Of a stretch of 64,000 bases of DNA, positions 17,149 to 25,504 are shown one piece after another; the stretch's first letter is position 1; each line of letters starts with the position of its first letter. Below the pieces are notes generated by a model, which ran no database searches, was not told the DNA's origin, and was given only the letters and a program-made list of their open reading frames with translations. The position numbers and the translations under genes were made by a program. Origin of the DNA: Luteipulveratus flavus (GTDB lineage: Bacteria; Actinomycetota; Actinomycetes; Actinomycetales; Dermatophilaceae). The DNA lies in the NCBI RefSeq assembly GCF_029439465.1, contig NZ_JAROAV010000043.1, positions 1-64,000 on the forward strand, written 5' to 3'.

Positions 17149-18122
17149 GCACGCCGCGAGCGATCGGCATCGACATCGGCGGCACCAAGGTCGCGGGCGG
17201 GCTGGTCGACGAGCACGGCACGGTCCTGCTGCGCGCCCGCCGCGACACCCCACACCGATCGACCGCACCGCGGGTCGTCGAGGACATGATCGTCAGCGTC
17301 GTCGAGGAGCTCCTCGAGGGCAGCGAGGAGCCGGTGGCGGCGATCGGGATCGGTGCCGCCGGCTTCGTGGCGGCCGACCGCGCGACGGTCGTGTTCGCCC
17401 CCCACCTGTCGTGGCGGCACGAGCCGCTGCGCGAGGCGCTGGACCGGCGCATCGAGCTCCCGGTCTTCGTGGACAACGACGCGAACGCCGCGTGCTGGGC
17501 GGAGTGGCGCTTCGGTGCCGGCCAGGGCGAGTCGCACCTGGTGATGGTCACGCTCGGGACGGGCATCGGTGGCGCCGTGCTGGTCGACGGCCGGATCCAG
17601 CGAGGTCGTTTCGGCATTGCCGGCGAGTTCGGGCACATGCAGGTGATGCCCGGAGGCCACCGCTGCGAGTGCGGCAACCGGGGGTGCTGGGAGCAGTACG
17701 CCAGCGGCAACGCCCTGGTGCGAGAGGCGCGTTCGCTGGTCCAGGCGCAGTCGCCCCTGGCCGCCGACCTCATCGCTCACGTGGGCGACGACGTCGCCGC
17801 CATCACCGGCCCGATGGTCACCGAGGCGGCCCAGCAGGGCGACCCGATCGCCGCCGAGCTGCTCGCCGAGATCGGCACCTGGCTGGGCACCGGTCTCGCC
17901 AACCTGGCCAACGCGTTCGACCCGGGTGCGTTCGTCATCGGAGGGGGCGTGAGCGCCGCCGGCGACCTGCTCCTCGACCCCGCTCGCGAGTCGTTCCGGC
18001 GCCATCTCGCCGGGCGCGGTTACCGGCCGGAGGCACGGATCAAGGCCGCGAGGCTGCGCAACGAGGCGGGGCTGGTGGGCGCGGCCGACCTGGCCCGCGC
18101 CGCTGTGGTCCCTCATGACTGA
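17145..18122 (+). CDS. ROK-family sugar kinase (glucokinase-like), copy 2
   Basis: A 325-residue paralogue of the preceding kinase with every motif kept: DIGGTK (10-15), GIGAAGFV, DNDANAACWAE, LGTGIGGAVL, GEFGH and CECGNRGCWEQYAS. The WEQYASG form of the last motif is the version usual in actinobacterial glucokinases, so this copy may be the main glucokinase and copy 1 the diverged one (inference). AGGAGG lies 8 nt before the ATG, which overlaps the stop of copy 1. The two proteins are clearly different in the N-terminal lobe, so the duplication is not recent. Confidence 0.93.
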   Translation: MSTPRAIGIDIGGTKVAGGLVDEHGTVLLRARRDTPHRSTAPRVVEDMIVSVVEELLEGSEEPVAAIGIGAAGFVAADRATVVFAPHLSWRHEPLREALDRRIELPVFVDNDANAACWAEWRFGAGQGESHLVMVTLGTGIGGAVLVDGRIQRGRFGIAGEFGHMQVMPGGHRCECGNRGCWEQYASGNALVREARSLVQAQSPLAADLIAHVGDDVAAITGPMVTEAAQQGDPIAAELLAEIGTWLGTGLANLANAFDPGAFVIGGGVSAAGDLLLDPARESFRRHLAGRGYRPEARIKAARLRNEAGLVGAADLARAAVVPHD

Positions 18123-18852
18123 TCACGTCGAGCCCGCGCCCGGCGGCGGGTCGGGCAGCAGCCTGCTGCGCGTGGTCTCGTACAACGTGCGGGCGTTCAA
18201 GGACGACACGGACGCGCTGCGGCGGGTGATCTCGACGCTGCAGCCCGACGTGCTGTGCCTGCAGGAGGTGCCGCGCCACCCCTTCTCCGGCCACCGCATC
18301 GCCGACTTCGCCGCGAGCCTGGGTCTGTTCTGGGGCGGTGGGCACCGTGGCCGGATGAGCACGACCCTGCTGACCGCGCTGCGGGTGGACGTCCTCGACT
18401 CCGGTCACCGCAACCTGCCGGTACGGCGTCCGGACGAGCCGCGGGGGTACGCCTTCGCGCGGCTGCGCCTGCCCGGCCACCTCCCGATCACCGCGGTGAG
18501 CGTGCACCTCAGCCTGCGTCCCGCCGAGCGGCCGCACCACGCGGCGCTGCTGCGCCGGTCCGCCGAGCTCGGCGAGGACTCGCCGCTGGTCATCGCCGGT
18601 GACATCAACGAGACGCACCAGGGGAACGCCTGGACCGAGCTGTCCCGAGACCTGGAGGACGCCAACGGCGACGTCCTGACCTTCCCCAGCAGCGCTCCGG
18701 TCAAGCGGATCGACGCGATCTTCGCCTCACCCGCGCTGAAGCCGGTCCGCCCGCAGATCGCGCTCGAGGAGGCCGACCTGGTCGCGGCCACCGATCACCG
18801 GCCGCTGTACCTCGACCTGGACCTCGGCGCGCTGCGGCTCCCGCAGGCCTGA
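18115..18852 (+). CDS. endonuclease/exonuclease/phosphatase family protein
   Basis: A 245-residue metal-dependent phosphodiesterase fold. Motifs in order are VSYNVRAFKDD, LCLQEVPRH (metal-binding Glu), the active-site IAGDINET (GDxN) and ATDHRPL (catalytic His), all in the expected order. The substrate could be DNA, a phospholipid or an inositol phosphate; the sequence does not say. It has no signal peptide, so it is cytoplasmic. It overlaps the ROK gene by 8 nt and ends the run that starts at 14239. Confidence 0.85.
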   Translation: MTDHVEPAPGGGSGSSLLRVVSYNVRAFKDDTDALRRVISTLQPDVLCLQEVPRHPFSGHRIADFAASLGLFWGGGHRGRMSTTLLTALRVDVLDSGHRNLPVRRPDEPRGYAFARLRLPGHLPITAVSVHLSLRPAERPHHAALLRRSAELGEDSPLVIAGDINETHQGNAWTELSRDLEDANGDVLTFPSSAPVKRIDAIFASPALKPVRPQIALEEADLVAATDHRPLYLDLDLGALRLPQA

Positions 18853-18872
18853 GGCCGGAGCGGGGCGCCGTC

Positions 18873-19379
18873 TCAGAGGACCGCGCCGTCGTCGTCCTCG
18901 TCCTGCTCGTCGCGGTTCGCCGGCTGACGCAGGATCAGCAGCACCACGCCGGCCGCGGAGGTCGCGCACGCGAGCACCCACCACAGCGGGCGGGCGTACC
19001 GGTCGAACAGGAACAGGTACAGCAGCCACAGCGGACCACCCACCATCGCCGTGAGGATCGCCCAGAAGTGCAGGTCTCCCGCGGGCAGGGGAGCGGGCGG
19101 CGGTGGTTCGTAGGTGCCTTCGTCCTCCATCAGCGCCGGCGGGTCGTCCGTGCTCGGCATCCGCCACTGGGTCGGCAGGCTGTGAAGCGGGTCCGACGGG
19201 GGGTCGAGCGCGGGCGCCGGCTCGCCCTCGGCGTCCCGCGGCTTCGCCTCGGGCGCCGTGTCCTCGGGTCGCTCGTCCAGCGCCGAGGAGTCCAGCGGGT
19301 CGTCGTCGAACTGGGCGATGATCTCGGCGAACCGCGCGTCGAAGTCGGTGCTCTCGTTGTCGCGCGAGTCAGAGCTCAT
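18873..19379 (-). CDS. acidic membrane protein of unknown function
   Basis: A 168-residue protein: an acidic, Pro-rich, probably disordered cytoplasmic N-terminal part (about 1-105, with FAEIIAQFDDDP near the start) and two C-terminal membrane helices (about 108-150) followed by a charged tail DEQDEDDDG. Comparable two-helix proteins with a FDxxFxxIVA-type start are common in actinobacteria, but I cannot name a family. Its ATG overlaps the stop of the upstream hydrolase gene (ATGA), so the two form an operon. Confidence 0.72.
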   Translation of the reverse strand: MSSDSRDNESTDFDARFAEIIAQFDDDPLDSSALDERPEDTAPEAKPRDAEGEPAPALDPPSDPLHSLPTQWRMPSTDDPPALMEDEGTYEPPPPAPLPAGDLHFWAILTAMVGGPLWLLYLFLFDRYARPLWWVLACATSAAGVVLLILRQPANRDEQDEDDDGAVL

Positions 19380-20122
19380 GAGGTGCTCACCCTTCGGACG
19401 AAGGCGACGGTCTCCTCCAGGATGCGCTCCGCATCGTGGTCCAGGGTGGCCACGTGGAAGGAGTCCTCCAGCAGGATCTCGGTGACGTCGGTGCTGGAGA
19501 CCCGCGCGAGCAGCAGCTCGGAGCTGTACGGCTCGACGACGTGGTCCTCCGGGGAGTGCATCAGCAGGATCGGCGCCGTGACGCTGGGCAGGTCGCGGCT
19601 GACGCGCCGCCACAGCCGGACCGCGGAGTGCAGCGACTTCAGCGGGGTGCGGTCGTACGCGAGCTCGGTCACGCCCGGCTTGCGGATGTCGCCCCCGATC
19701 GCCGCGAGCGAGGGGACCAGGTGCTTGGCCAGCGGCAGCGCCTTCAGGCGGGGGTCCTTCGGCGCGTACGCCGGGTTGACCAGCACCAGACCGGCGACGT
19801 CGGAGTGCTCCTGGGCGAGCAGGGTCACCAGGCTGCCGCCGAGCGACAGCCCGACGACCACCACCTGCGAGCACCGCTCCTGCAGCTCGGCGTAGGCCAC
19901 CTCGACCTCGGCGTACCAGTCGGTCCACACCGTGCGGTTGAGGTCCTGCCAGGTGGTGCCGTGACCGGGTAGCCGCGGCATGCGGACGGTCCAGCCCTCC
20001 TCGGCGCAACGCTGCGCGACCGGGCGCACGCTCTGCGTCGTGCCGGTGAAGCCGTGGCACACCAGCACGCCGACCGAGGACCCGTCGAACGACCAGGGCT
20101 CGGCGCCGGGCAGGATCTGCAT
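19376..20122 (-). CDS. alpha/beta hydrolase (carboxylesterase / monoacylglycerol lipase type)
   Basis: A 248-residue alpha/beta hydrolase close to Est30-type carboxylesterases. The oxyanion region is VCHGFTGTT, the nucleophile elbow is GLSLGG (Ser), the acid is in HSPEDHVV and the catalytic His is in EDSFHVATLDHD. The MRLPGHGT-like segment (RMPRLPGHGTTW) is the cap-domain start. It probably cleaves short acyl esters or monoacylglycerols. The ATG has GGAAGGA upstream. It is divergent from plsC and coupled to the membrane protein gene downstream, a context of lipid metabolism. Confidence 0.88.
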   Translation of the reverse strand: MQILPGAEPWSFDGSSVGVLVCHGFTGTTQSVRPVAQRCAEEGWTVRMPRLPGHGTTWQDLNRTVWTDWYAEVEVAYAELQERCSQVVVVGLSLGGSLVTLLAQEHSDVAGLVLVNPAYAPKDPRLKALPLAKHLVPSLAAIGGDIRKPGVTELAYDRTPLKSLHSAVRLWRRVSRDLPSVTAPILLMHSPEDHVVEPYSSELLLARVSSTDVTEILLEDSFHVATLDHDAERILEETVAFVRRVSTS

Positions 20123-20201
20123 GGGATCATCCTTCCATCGACGTCGGCCGCGTGCGAGGGTGCCGTAGAGTTCAGCGGTCAGACCGGCAGGCGGAGGTGC
20201 G

Positions 20202-21116
20202 GTGTTCTACTGGGTGCTGAAGAAGGTCGTCCTCGGCCCTCTTCTCAATCTGTTGTTCCGACCCTGGGTCGAGGGGGACAAGCACGTCCCGCGATCCGGT
20301 GGCGCGATCCTCGCGAGCAACCATCTGTCGTTCTCCGACTCCATCTTCCTCCCGCTCGTGCTCGAGCGACGCATCACCTTCCCGGCGAAGATGGAGTACT
20401 TCACCGGTACGGGTGTCAAGGGCCGCCTGACCGCCGCCTTCTTCCGCGGGGTGGGCCAGATCCCGATCGACCGCTCCGGTGGCTCGGCCAGCGAGGCCGC
20501 CATCCAGGCGGGCCTGCGGGTGCTCGGGCGCGGTGAGCTGTTCGGCATCTACCCCGAGGGCACCCGCTCGCCCGACGGTCGCCTCTACAAGGGCAAGACG
20601 GGTGTCGCGCGGATGGCGCTCGAGGCGAAGGTGCCGGTGCTCCCGGTCGCCATGATCGACACCGACAAGGCCCAGCCGACCGGCACGGTGATCCCCAAGA
20701 TCATGCGGGTCGGCGTGCGGATCGGTCGTCCGATGGACTTCTCCCGCTACGAGGGCATGGAGGACGACCGCTTCATCCTGCGCTCGATCACCGACGAGGT
20801 CATGTACGAGCTGATGCTGCTGTCCGGTCAGGAGTACGTCGACGTGTACGCCTCCTCGGTCAAGGACCGGTTCACGGCCCGCGCCAAGGAGATCGGCAGC
20901 GGGGCGGCGGCGCTGGCGCACCACCTCCAGGAGGAGGCCGCGGCACGTATCGAGCGGGTCCAGCAGCGGCGCGCGGCCAGCGAGGCGGCAGCGGCGGAGT
21001 CCGCGGCCGACGAGCCCGCCTCGACGGCCGTCGACGGCGAGGCGGTCGCGTCCCCGTCGGGGAGTGACTCGCGACTGACGGGTGCCGGCCGGGACAGCAA
21101 GCCGGCCAGCGCCTGA
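20202..21116 (+). CDS. plsC: lysophospholipid acyltransferase (1-acyl-glycerol-3-phosphate acyltransferase)
   Basis: A 304-residue PlsC-family acyltransferase of phospholipid synthesis. The catalytic motif is NHLSFSDS (HX4D) near residue 40; IPIDR, FGIYPEGTRSPDG (acceptor-phosphate binding EGTR) and VPVLPVAM follow. The last 75 residues are an Ala-rich low-complexity tail beyond the usual domain. Start GTG with GGAGG 4 nt upstream; TAGAGT at 20166-20171 is a plausible -10. Positional counterpart of Rv2182c. It converges with the DUF1028 gene. Confidence 0.93.
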   Translation: MFYWVLKKVVLGPLLNLLFRPWVEGDKHVPRSGGAILASNHLSFSDSIFLPLVLERRITFPAKMEYFTGTGVKGRLTAAFFRGVGQIPIDRSGGSASEAAIQAGLRVLGRGELFGIYPEGTRSPDGRLYKGKTGVARMALEAKVPVLPVAMIDTDKAQPTGTVIPKIMRVGVRIGRPMDFSRYEGMEDDRFILRSITDEVMYELMLLSGQEYVDVYASSVKDRFTARAKEIGSGAAALAHHLQEEAAARIERVQQRRAASEAAAAESAADEPASTAVDGEAVASPSGSDSRLTGAGRDSKPASA

Positions 21117-21126
21117 CCGACCGGTC

Positions 21127-21966
21127 TCAGCCGGTGGCGGCTCCTCCGGCGGTGCTGTCGCGCAGGACCTCCAGGACCCGCGTGTCGATGCCCTCGGAGG
21201 TCAGTCGCATCTCCAGGTTCTCGGCGCCGGCCCAGTCGGCCAGCGCCTCGTGCAGGTCCGGCGTCGCGTGGCCCGCCGCGGCGAGTCGCTCACGTACCTC
21301 CGTCGCCAGCTCGCCCTCGAGCGGCAGGATCGGCCCCGGGCGCCCCAGGTAGAGGTCCTGCAGGTCCAGCAGCCGGGCCAGCTCGGTCACCGGGTCGGCG
21401 TGGTCGTCCACCCGCAGGTCGGCGAGCACTCCGCTGTCGTCGTACCCGGTGCCGGGGGAGTGGGCGAGGATCGCCGCCGACTGACGGCCACGGCGGTCAC
21501 CGCCGGCTCGGTCGCCCGCGACGAGGGCCTGGACCAGCCGCTGCTCGAACGGCGCGCCCGAACCCTCGAGCCAGGCGCGCTCCATCTCCGCGACGACCTG
21601 CTCGCCGACCAGGATGTTGCCCTGGATCGCGTACGCCTCGTCGCCCTGCTGACCGCGACGGCCGCCGCACCAGGCCATCGCCTCGGAGCCGGTGAAGGTG
21701 GCGGCACCGCCGGACCCGACGACGCCGACCTGCCGTACGGCGGAGCGCTCGTCGGCCTCGGTCGCGCGGCGCAGGGCGTCCTGCGGGTCGACGCCGGCGG
21801 CGAGCAGCTCCTGCAGCTCCTCCTTGTACGCAGTGCGCGCCCACGCCTGGGTGGCGACCGCACCGTACGGGCTCACCGACGGGACGACCGACCCGACGGC
21901 GAGGAACTTGCTGGCGACGGCGACGCCGTAGGACTGACCGCTGCGGGCCACGATGGAGAAGGTCAC
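21127..21966 (-). CDS. DUF1028 family protein (Ntn-hydrolase-like)
   Basis: A 279-residue member of DUF1028: MTFSIVARS at the N-terminus, GVAVASKFLAVGSVVP, QAWAR, the FTG...GGRRGQQGD segment and QGNILVG are typical. The fold is related to Ntn hydrolases and the second residue is Thr, although no substrate is established. The last 75 residues resemble the peptidoglycan-binding-like tail often found in this family. The GTG start has a -10 element 6 nt upstream. It has no signal peptide. It stands alone between convergent plsC and divergent aroF. Confidence 0.88.
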   Translation of the reverse strand: MTFSIVARSGQSYGVAVASKFLAVGSVVPSVSPYGAVATQAWARTAYKEELQELLAAGVDPQDALRRATEADERSAVRQVGVVGSGGAATFTGSEAMAWCGGRRGQQGDEAYAIQGNILVGEQVVAEMERAWLEGSGAPFEQRLVQALVAGDRAGGDRRGRQSAAILAHSPGTGYDDSGVLADLRVDDHADPVTELARLLDLQDLYLGRPGPILPLEGELATEVRERLAAAGHATPDLHEALADWAGAENLEMRLTSEGIDTRVLEVLRDSTAGGAATG

Positions 21967-21972
21967 CGCGTC

Positions 21973-21978
21973 ACGCTA
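21973..21978 (-). promoter_or_regulatory. -10 element TAGCGT, leaderless start at 21966
   Basis: Minus-strand TAGCGT lies 6 nt before the GTG of the DUF1028 gene. Confidence 0.6.
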
Positions 21979-22029
21979 TCCCCGCCTGTCCGAGACGTGG
22001 GCTGGTCCGACGGGCACAGGTCGGCCAAC

Positions 22030-22035
22030 TACCCT
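22030..22035 (+). promoter_or_regulatory. -10 element TACCCT, leaderless start at 22042
   Basis: TACCCT lies 6 nt before the GTG at 22042. This favours that start over the in-frame GTG at 22054, for which GAGGGAG could serve as a distant ribosome site. Confidence 0.55.
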
Positions 22036-22041
22036 GAGGGA

Positions 22042-23418
22042 GTGAGTACGACCGTGTCATCCGCCGGCCAGGCCCCCACGCACCCGAGCTCCTCGGGGCT
22101 GCAGTGGCCCGACCTGCCCGCGGCGCAGCAGCCCATCTGGCCCGACGACGGGTCGCTCGAGCGGGTCCGCGGGACGCTCGCCTCCTATCCGCCGCTGGTC
22201 TTCGCCGGCGAGTGCGACGTGCTGCGCGGCCGCCTCGCCGACGCGGCTCGTGGTGAGGCGTTCCTGCTGCAGGGTGGCGACTGCGCCGAGATGTTCGAGT
22301 CCGCGACGGCCGACAACATCCGCGACCGGGTCAAGACGATCCTGCAGATGGCGGCGGTTCTCACCTACGGCGCGAGCACGCCCGTCATCAAGATGGGCCG
22401 GATCGCGGGTCAGTACGCCAAGCCCCGGAGCAAGAATGACGAGACGCGCGGCGAGGTGACCCTGCCGGCGTACCGCGGGGACATGGTCAACGACTTCGCC
22501 TTCACCCCGGAGGCCCGCCGTCCGGACCCCGACCGGCTCGTCCGCGCGTACCACACGTCCTCGGCGACGCTGAACCTCGTGCGCGCGTTCACCAGCGGCG
22601 GGTTCGCGGACCTGCGGCACGTGCACGAGTGGAACCGCGGCTTCATCGCCAACGCCGCGTACGCGCGGTACGAGTCCACCGCGCGCGACATCGACCGGGC
22701 GATGCGGTTCATGGCCGCTTGCGGCGCGGACTTCGACGCGATGCGCTCGGTCGAGTTCTTCGCCAGCCACGAGGCGCTGCTGCTGGACTACGAGCAGCCC
22801 CTGACGCGCATCGACTCCCGGACCGGCAACCCGTACGCCACGTCCGGGCACTTCGTGTGGGTCGGCGAGCGCACGCGCCAGCTGGACGGCGCCCACCTGG
22901 ACTACGTCTCGCGGATCCACAACCCGGTCGGTGTGAAGCTCGGCCCGACGGTCGACCCGGACGAGGTCCTGCGGATCATCGACAAGGTCGACCCGGACCG
23001 CGAGCCCGGTCGTCTGACGTTCATCACCCGCATGGGCGCCCGCACGGTGCGTGACGCGCTGCCCAAGGTGGTCGAGAAGGTCACCGCGAGCGGTGCGCAG
23101 GTCGTGTGGGTCTCCGACCCGATGCACGGCAACACCTTCGAGTCCTCGACCGGGTACAAGACCCGCGAGTTCGACGACGTCGTCGAGGAGGTGCGCGGGT
23201 TCTTCGAGGTGCACCAGGCACTGGGGACCATCCCGGGCGGCATCCACGTCGAGCTGACCGGCAACGACGTCACCGAGTGCCTCGGCGGCTCGGAGAAGAT
23301 CCTCGCCGCGGACCTGGAGAAGCGGTACGAGACGGCCTGCGACCCTCGCCTGAACCATCAGCAGAGCCTGGAGCTGGCGTTCCTCGTCGCGGAGATGCTC
23401 AGCCAGCGCGTGCGCTGA
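22042..23418 (+). CDS. aroG: class II 3-deoxy-7-phosphoheptulonate synthase
   Basis: A 458-residue class II (plant-type) DAHP synthase, the entry enzyme of the shikimate pathway (PEP plus erythrose 4-phosphate). Diagnostic stretches: FLLQGGDCAE, KMGRIAGQYAKPRS, RGDMVN, HFVWVGERTRQLDGAH, HNPVGVKLGPT, VSDPMHGNT and GGIHVELTGNDVTECLGG; these supply the metal Cys (QGGDCAE), His and Glu ligands. It is the counterpart of Rv2178c, beside the PASTA kinase as in M. tuberculosis. Regulation by aromatic amino acids is known for that enzyme but cannot be judged here. Confidence 0.96.
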   Translation: MSTTVSSAGQAPTHPSSSGLQWPDLPAAQQPIWPDDGSLERVRGTLASYPPLVFAGECDVLRGRLADAARGEAFLLQGGDCAEMFESATADNIRDRVKTILQMAAVLTYGASTPVIKMGRIAGQYAKPRSKNDETRGEVTLPAYRGDMVNDFAFTPEARRPDPDRLVRAYHTSSATLNLVRAFTSGGFADLRHVHEWNRGFIANAAYARYESTARDIDRAMRFMAACGADFDAMRSVEFFASHEALLLDYEQPLTRIDSRTGNPYATSGHFVWVGERTRQLDGAHLDYVSRIHNPVGVKLGPTVDPDEVLRIIDKVDPDREPGRLTFITRMGARTVRDALPKVVEKVTASGAQVVWVSDPMHGNTFESSTGYKTREFDDVVEEVRGFFEVHQALGTIPGGIHVELTGNDVTECLGGSEKILAADLEKRYETACDPRLNHQQSLELAFLVAEMLSQRVR

Positions 23419-23433
23419 CCGGCGGTCTCGGTC

Positions 23434-25440
23434 TCACACGACCGAGATCGTCACCTCGGTGCCGCGGGGCACGCTCGTCCCGGGCGCCGGGTCCTGGTCG
23501 CGGACGGTGTCGAACAGCCCGCCGAACAGGCGCTTCACCTTCACCTTCAGCCCGGCGTCCTGGAGAGTCCGGCGCGCCTGACCGGTGCTCTGGTCCACGA
23601 CCCGCGGCACCGTGACCATCTGCGGACCCTTCGAGACGACCAGCTGCACCTGGCCGCCGCGGAACAGGGTGCCGCTGCCGGGGGACTGACGGATGACGTT
23701 GCCCTGCGGCACGGTGTCGCTGAACTCCTGCGGGGCGAGCGACACCGTGAGGCCGGCATCGGTGATGGTGGTTGCCGCGGACGCCTGCGGCTGATCGGTC
23801 ACCACGGGCACGGTGATCGGCTCGCGGCCCTTGCTGACGACGAGGTCGACCTTCGCGCCCTTCCTCAGCTCCGCGCCCGTGCCGGGACGGCTGCTGACGA
23901 CCAGGCCGGACGCCACCGTCTCGCTGTAGGCCTGCGTCACCGTGCCCCGGGCGAGCCGGGCCGACGTCAGGCGCTGCTCCGCGGCCGCCTGGGAGACCCC
24001 GGGCAGCGTGGGGACCAGGTAGCGCTCCGGGCCCTTCGACACCTCGACGACGACCGCCTCGGACCGGCGCTGGTCGGCGCCGGCACCCGGGACGGTCCGG
24101 ACGACGGAGTCGCGGGCGACCGTCTCGCTGAACACCTCGCGCACCTGGACGGGCAGGCCCGCCTCGTCGATGGTGCGGACGGCGCTGCCGCGTCCGACGC
24201 CGACGACGTTCGGTACCGTCCTGGCGCCTCCGGGCCCTGCGGTGAACCACCAGGCGGCACCGCTGCCGGTGATCGCGACCAGAACGGCGACGGCGGCGGC
24301 GATCCACCAGCCCGTACGCCGGTCGGGCGATCCGGCTCGCCGGGCGCCGCCGGGGCGTGGCCCGCCGGGACCAACGGCCCGGACCGGCTTCATGCCCCTG
24401 GGCGGACCACCGGTGCGGGCGGTCGCGACGCGCCGGTCCGGCCCGGTGTGCGGTCGTGCGGGCCCAGCGCCGACGGGCGGGCGGCGCAGCGGGTCCGTAG
24501 CGCCGGTGCGACGGATGGCCCTCGTCGGCGTGACGGTCCCGGCCTGGGCCGGAGGCGACGCCGGCTCGGGCCGTCCGTCGAGCGTGTCGTCGTCCAGCCG
24601 GGCCCGGGTGCGGTGTACCTCCTGCAGCATGGCTGCGGCGTTCTCCGGCCGGTCCGTGGGGTCCTTCGCCGAGGCGAGCGCGACGAGGTCGTCCAGCTCG
24701 GTGGGAATGCCCGCGACCGCGTCGGAGGGACGGGGCACGGCGCCGTGCACGTGCTGGTAGGCGACGTGGATCGGGCTGTCGCCCGCGTACGCCTTCTCGC
24801 CCGTGAGCATCTCGAACAGCACCAGACCCGCGGAGTAGACGTCGCTGCGCTGGTCGACCGTGCCGTGCTCCACCTGCTCCGGAGAGAGGTAGGCGGCCGT
24901 GCCGAGCAGGACGTCGCTGTTCGTGGTCAGCGTGTCGGTGGTGACGGCCCGGGCGAGGCCGAAGTCGGCGACCTTGACGGAGCCGTCCTCACTGATCAGG
25001 ACGTTCTCGGGCTTGACGTCCCGGTGGATCAGGCCCGCGCCGTGCGCGGCGGCCAGCGCCCGCAGCACGACCTCGAAGATGTCCAGGGCAGCGCGAGCGG
25101 TCAGGGGGGCGTCGGCGCGGATGACGTCGCGCAGCGTCCGCCCGCGCACGAGCTCCATGACCAGGAACACGTACGTCCCGTCCTGGCCCTGGTCGTAGAC
25201 GCTGACGACGTGGGGGTGGGAGAGGCGGGCCGCCGACCGGGCCTCGCGCCGGAACCGGGCGACGAACGCCTCGTCGCGGCTGAGGTCGGCGCGCATGACC
25301 TTCAGGGCGATCTCGCGGTCCAGGCGCTCGTCGACCGCGACGAACACCGACGCCATGCCACCGTCGGCGTGGTGGGAGACCACGCGGTACCGACCGTCGA
25401 TCACACGACCGACGAGTGACGACGACGCGACCTTGGACAC
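23434..25440 (-). CDS. Ser/Thr protein kinase with four PASTA domains (PknL/PknB-type)
   Basis: A 668-residue receptor kinase. Kinase domain about 17-275: a GGMA-type glycine loop, K47 (ALKV), HRDVKPEN (139-146, catalytic D141), DFG (159-161), Thr-rich activation loop (167-173) and APE-like SPEQ. A Pro/Arg-rich juxtamembrane stretch leads to one membrane helix (about 377-400) and four extracellular PASTA repeats (about 407-668), which bind peptidoglycan fragments. It corresponds to PknL (Rv2176), whose known substrate is the Rv2175c protein, also encoded nearby (27154). GTG start with a -10 element 6 nt upstream. Confidence 0.96.
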   Translation of the reverse strand: MSKVASSSLVGRVIDGRYRVVSHHADGGMASVFVAVDERLDREIALKVMRADLSRDEAFVARFRREARSAARLSHPHVVSVYDQGQDGTYVFLVMELVRGRTLRDVIRADAPLTARAALDIFEVVLRALAAAHGAGLIHRDVKPENVLISEDGSVKVADFGLARAVTTDTLTTNSDVLLGTAAYLSPEQVEHGTVDQRSDVYSAGLVLFEMLTGEKAYAGDSPIHVAYQHVHGAVPRPSDAVAGIPTELDDLVALASAKDPTDRPENAAAMLQEVHRTRARLDDDTLDGRPEPASPPAQAGTVTPTRAIRRTGATDPLRRPPVGAGPARPHTGPDRRVATARTGGPPRGMKPVRAVGPGGPRPGGARRAGSPDRRTGWWIAAAVAVLVAITGSGAAWWFTAGPGGARTVPNVVGVGRGSAVRTIDEAGLPVQVREVFSETVARDSVVRTVPGAGADQRRSEAVVVEVSKGPERYLVPTLPGVSQAAAEQRLTSARLARGTVTQAYSETVASGLVVSSRPGTGAELRKGAKVDLVVSKGREPITVPVVTDQPQASAATTITDAGLTVSLAPQEFSDTVPQGNVIRQSPGSGTLFRGGQVQLVVSKGPQMVTVPRVVDQSTGQARRTLQDAGLKVKVKRLFGGLFDTVRDQDPAPGTSVPRGTEVTISVV

Positions 25441-25446
25441 GCCCCG

Positions 25447-25452
25447 AGTGTA
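25447..25452 (-). promoter_or_regulatory. -10 element TACACT, leaderless start at 25440
   Basis: Minus-strand TACACT lies 6 nt before the GTG of the PASTA kinase gene. Confidence 0.6.
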
Positions 25453-25504
25453 CGGAGGCCGGGCGGAGGGGCCGGACAGGCGCGGCGAGACGGTGCCGTC
25501 CGCC

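Noticed and set aside
22042-22060. Start of the DAHP synthase at GTG 22054
   Set aside because: A leaderless -10 element favours 22042, though GAGGGAG could serve 22054; the difference is four residues.
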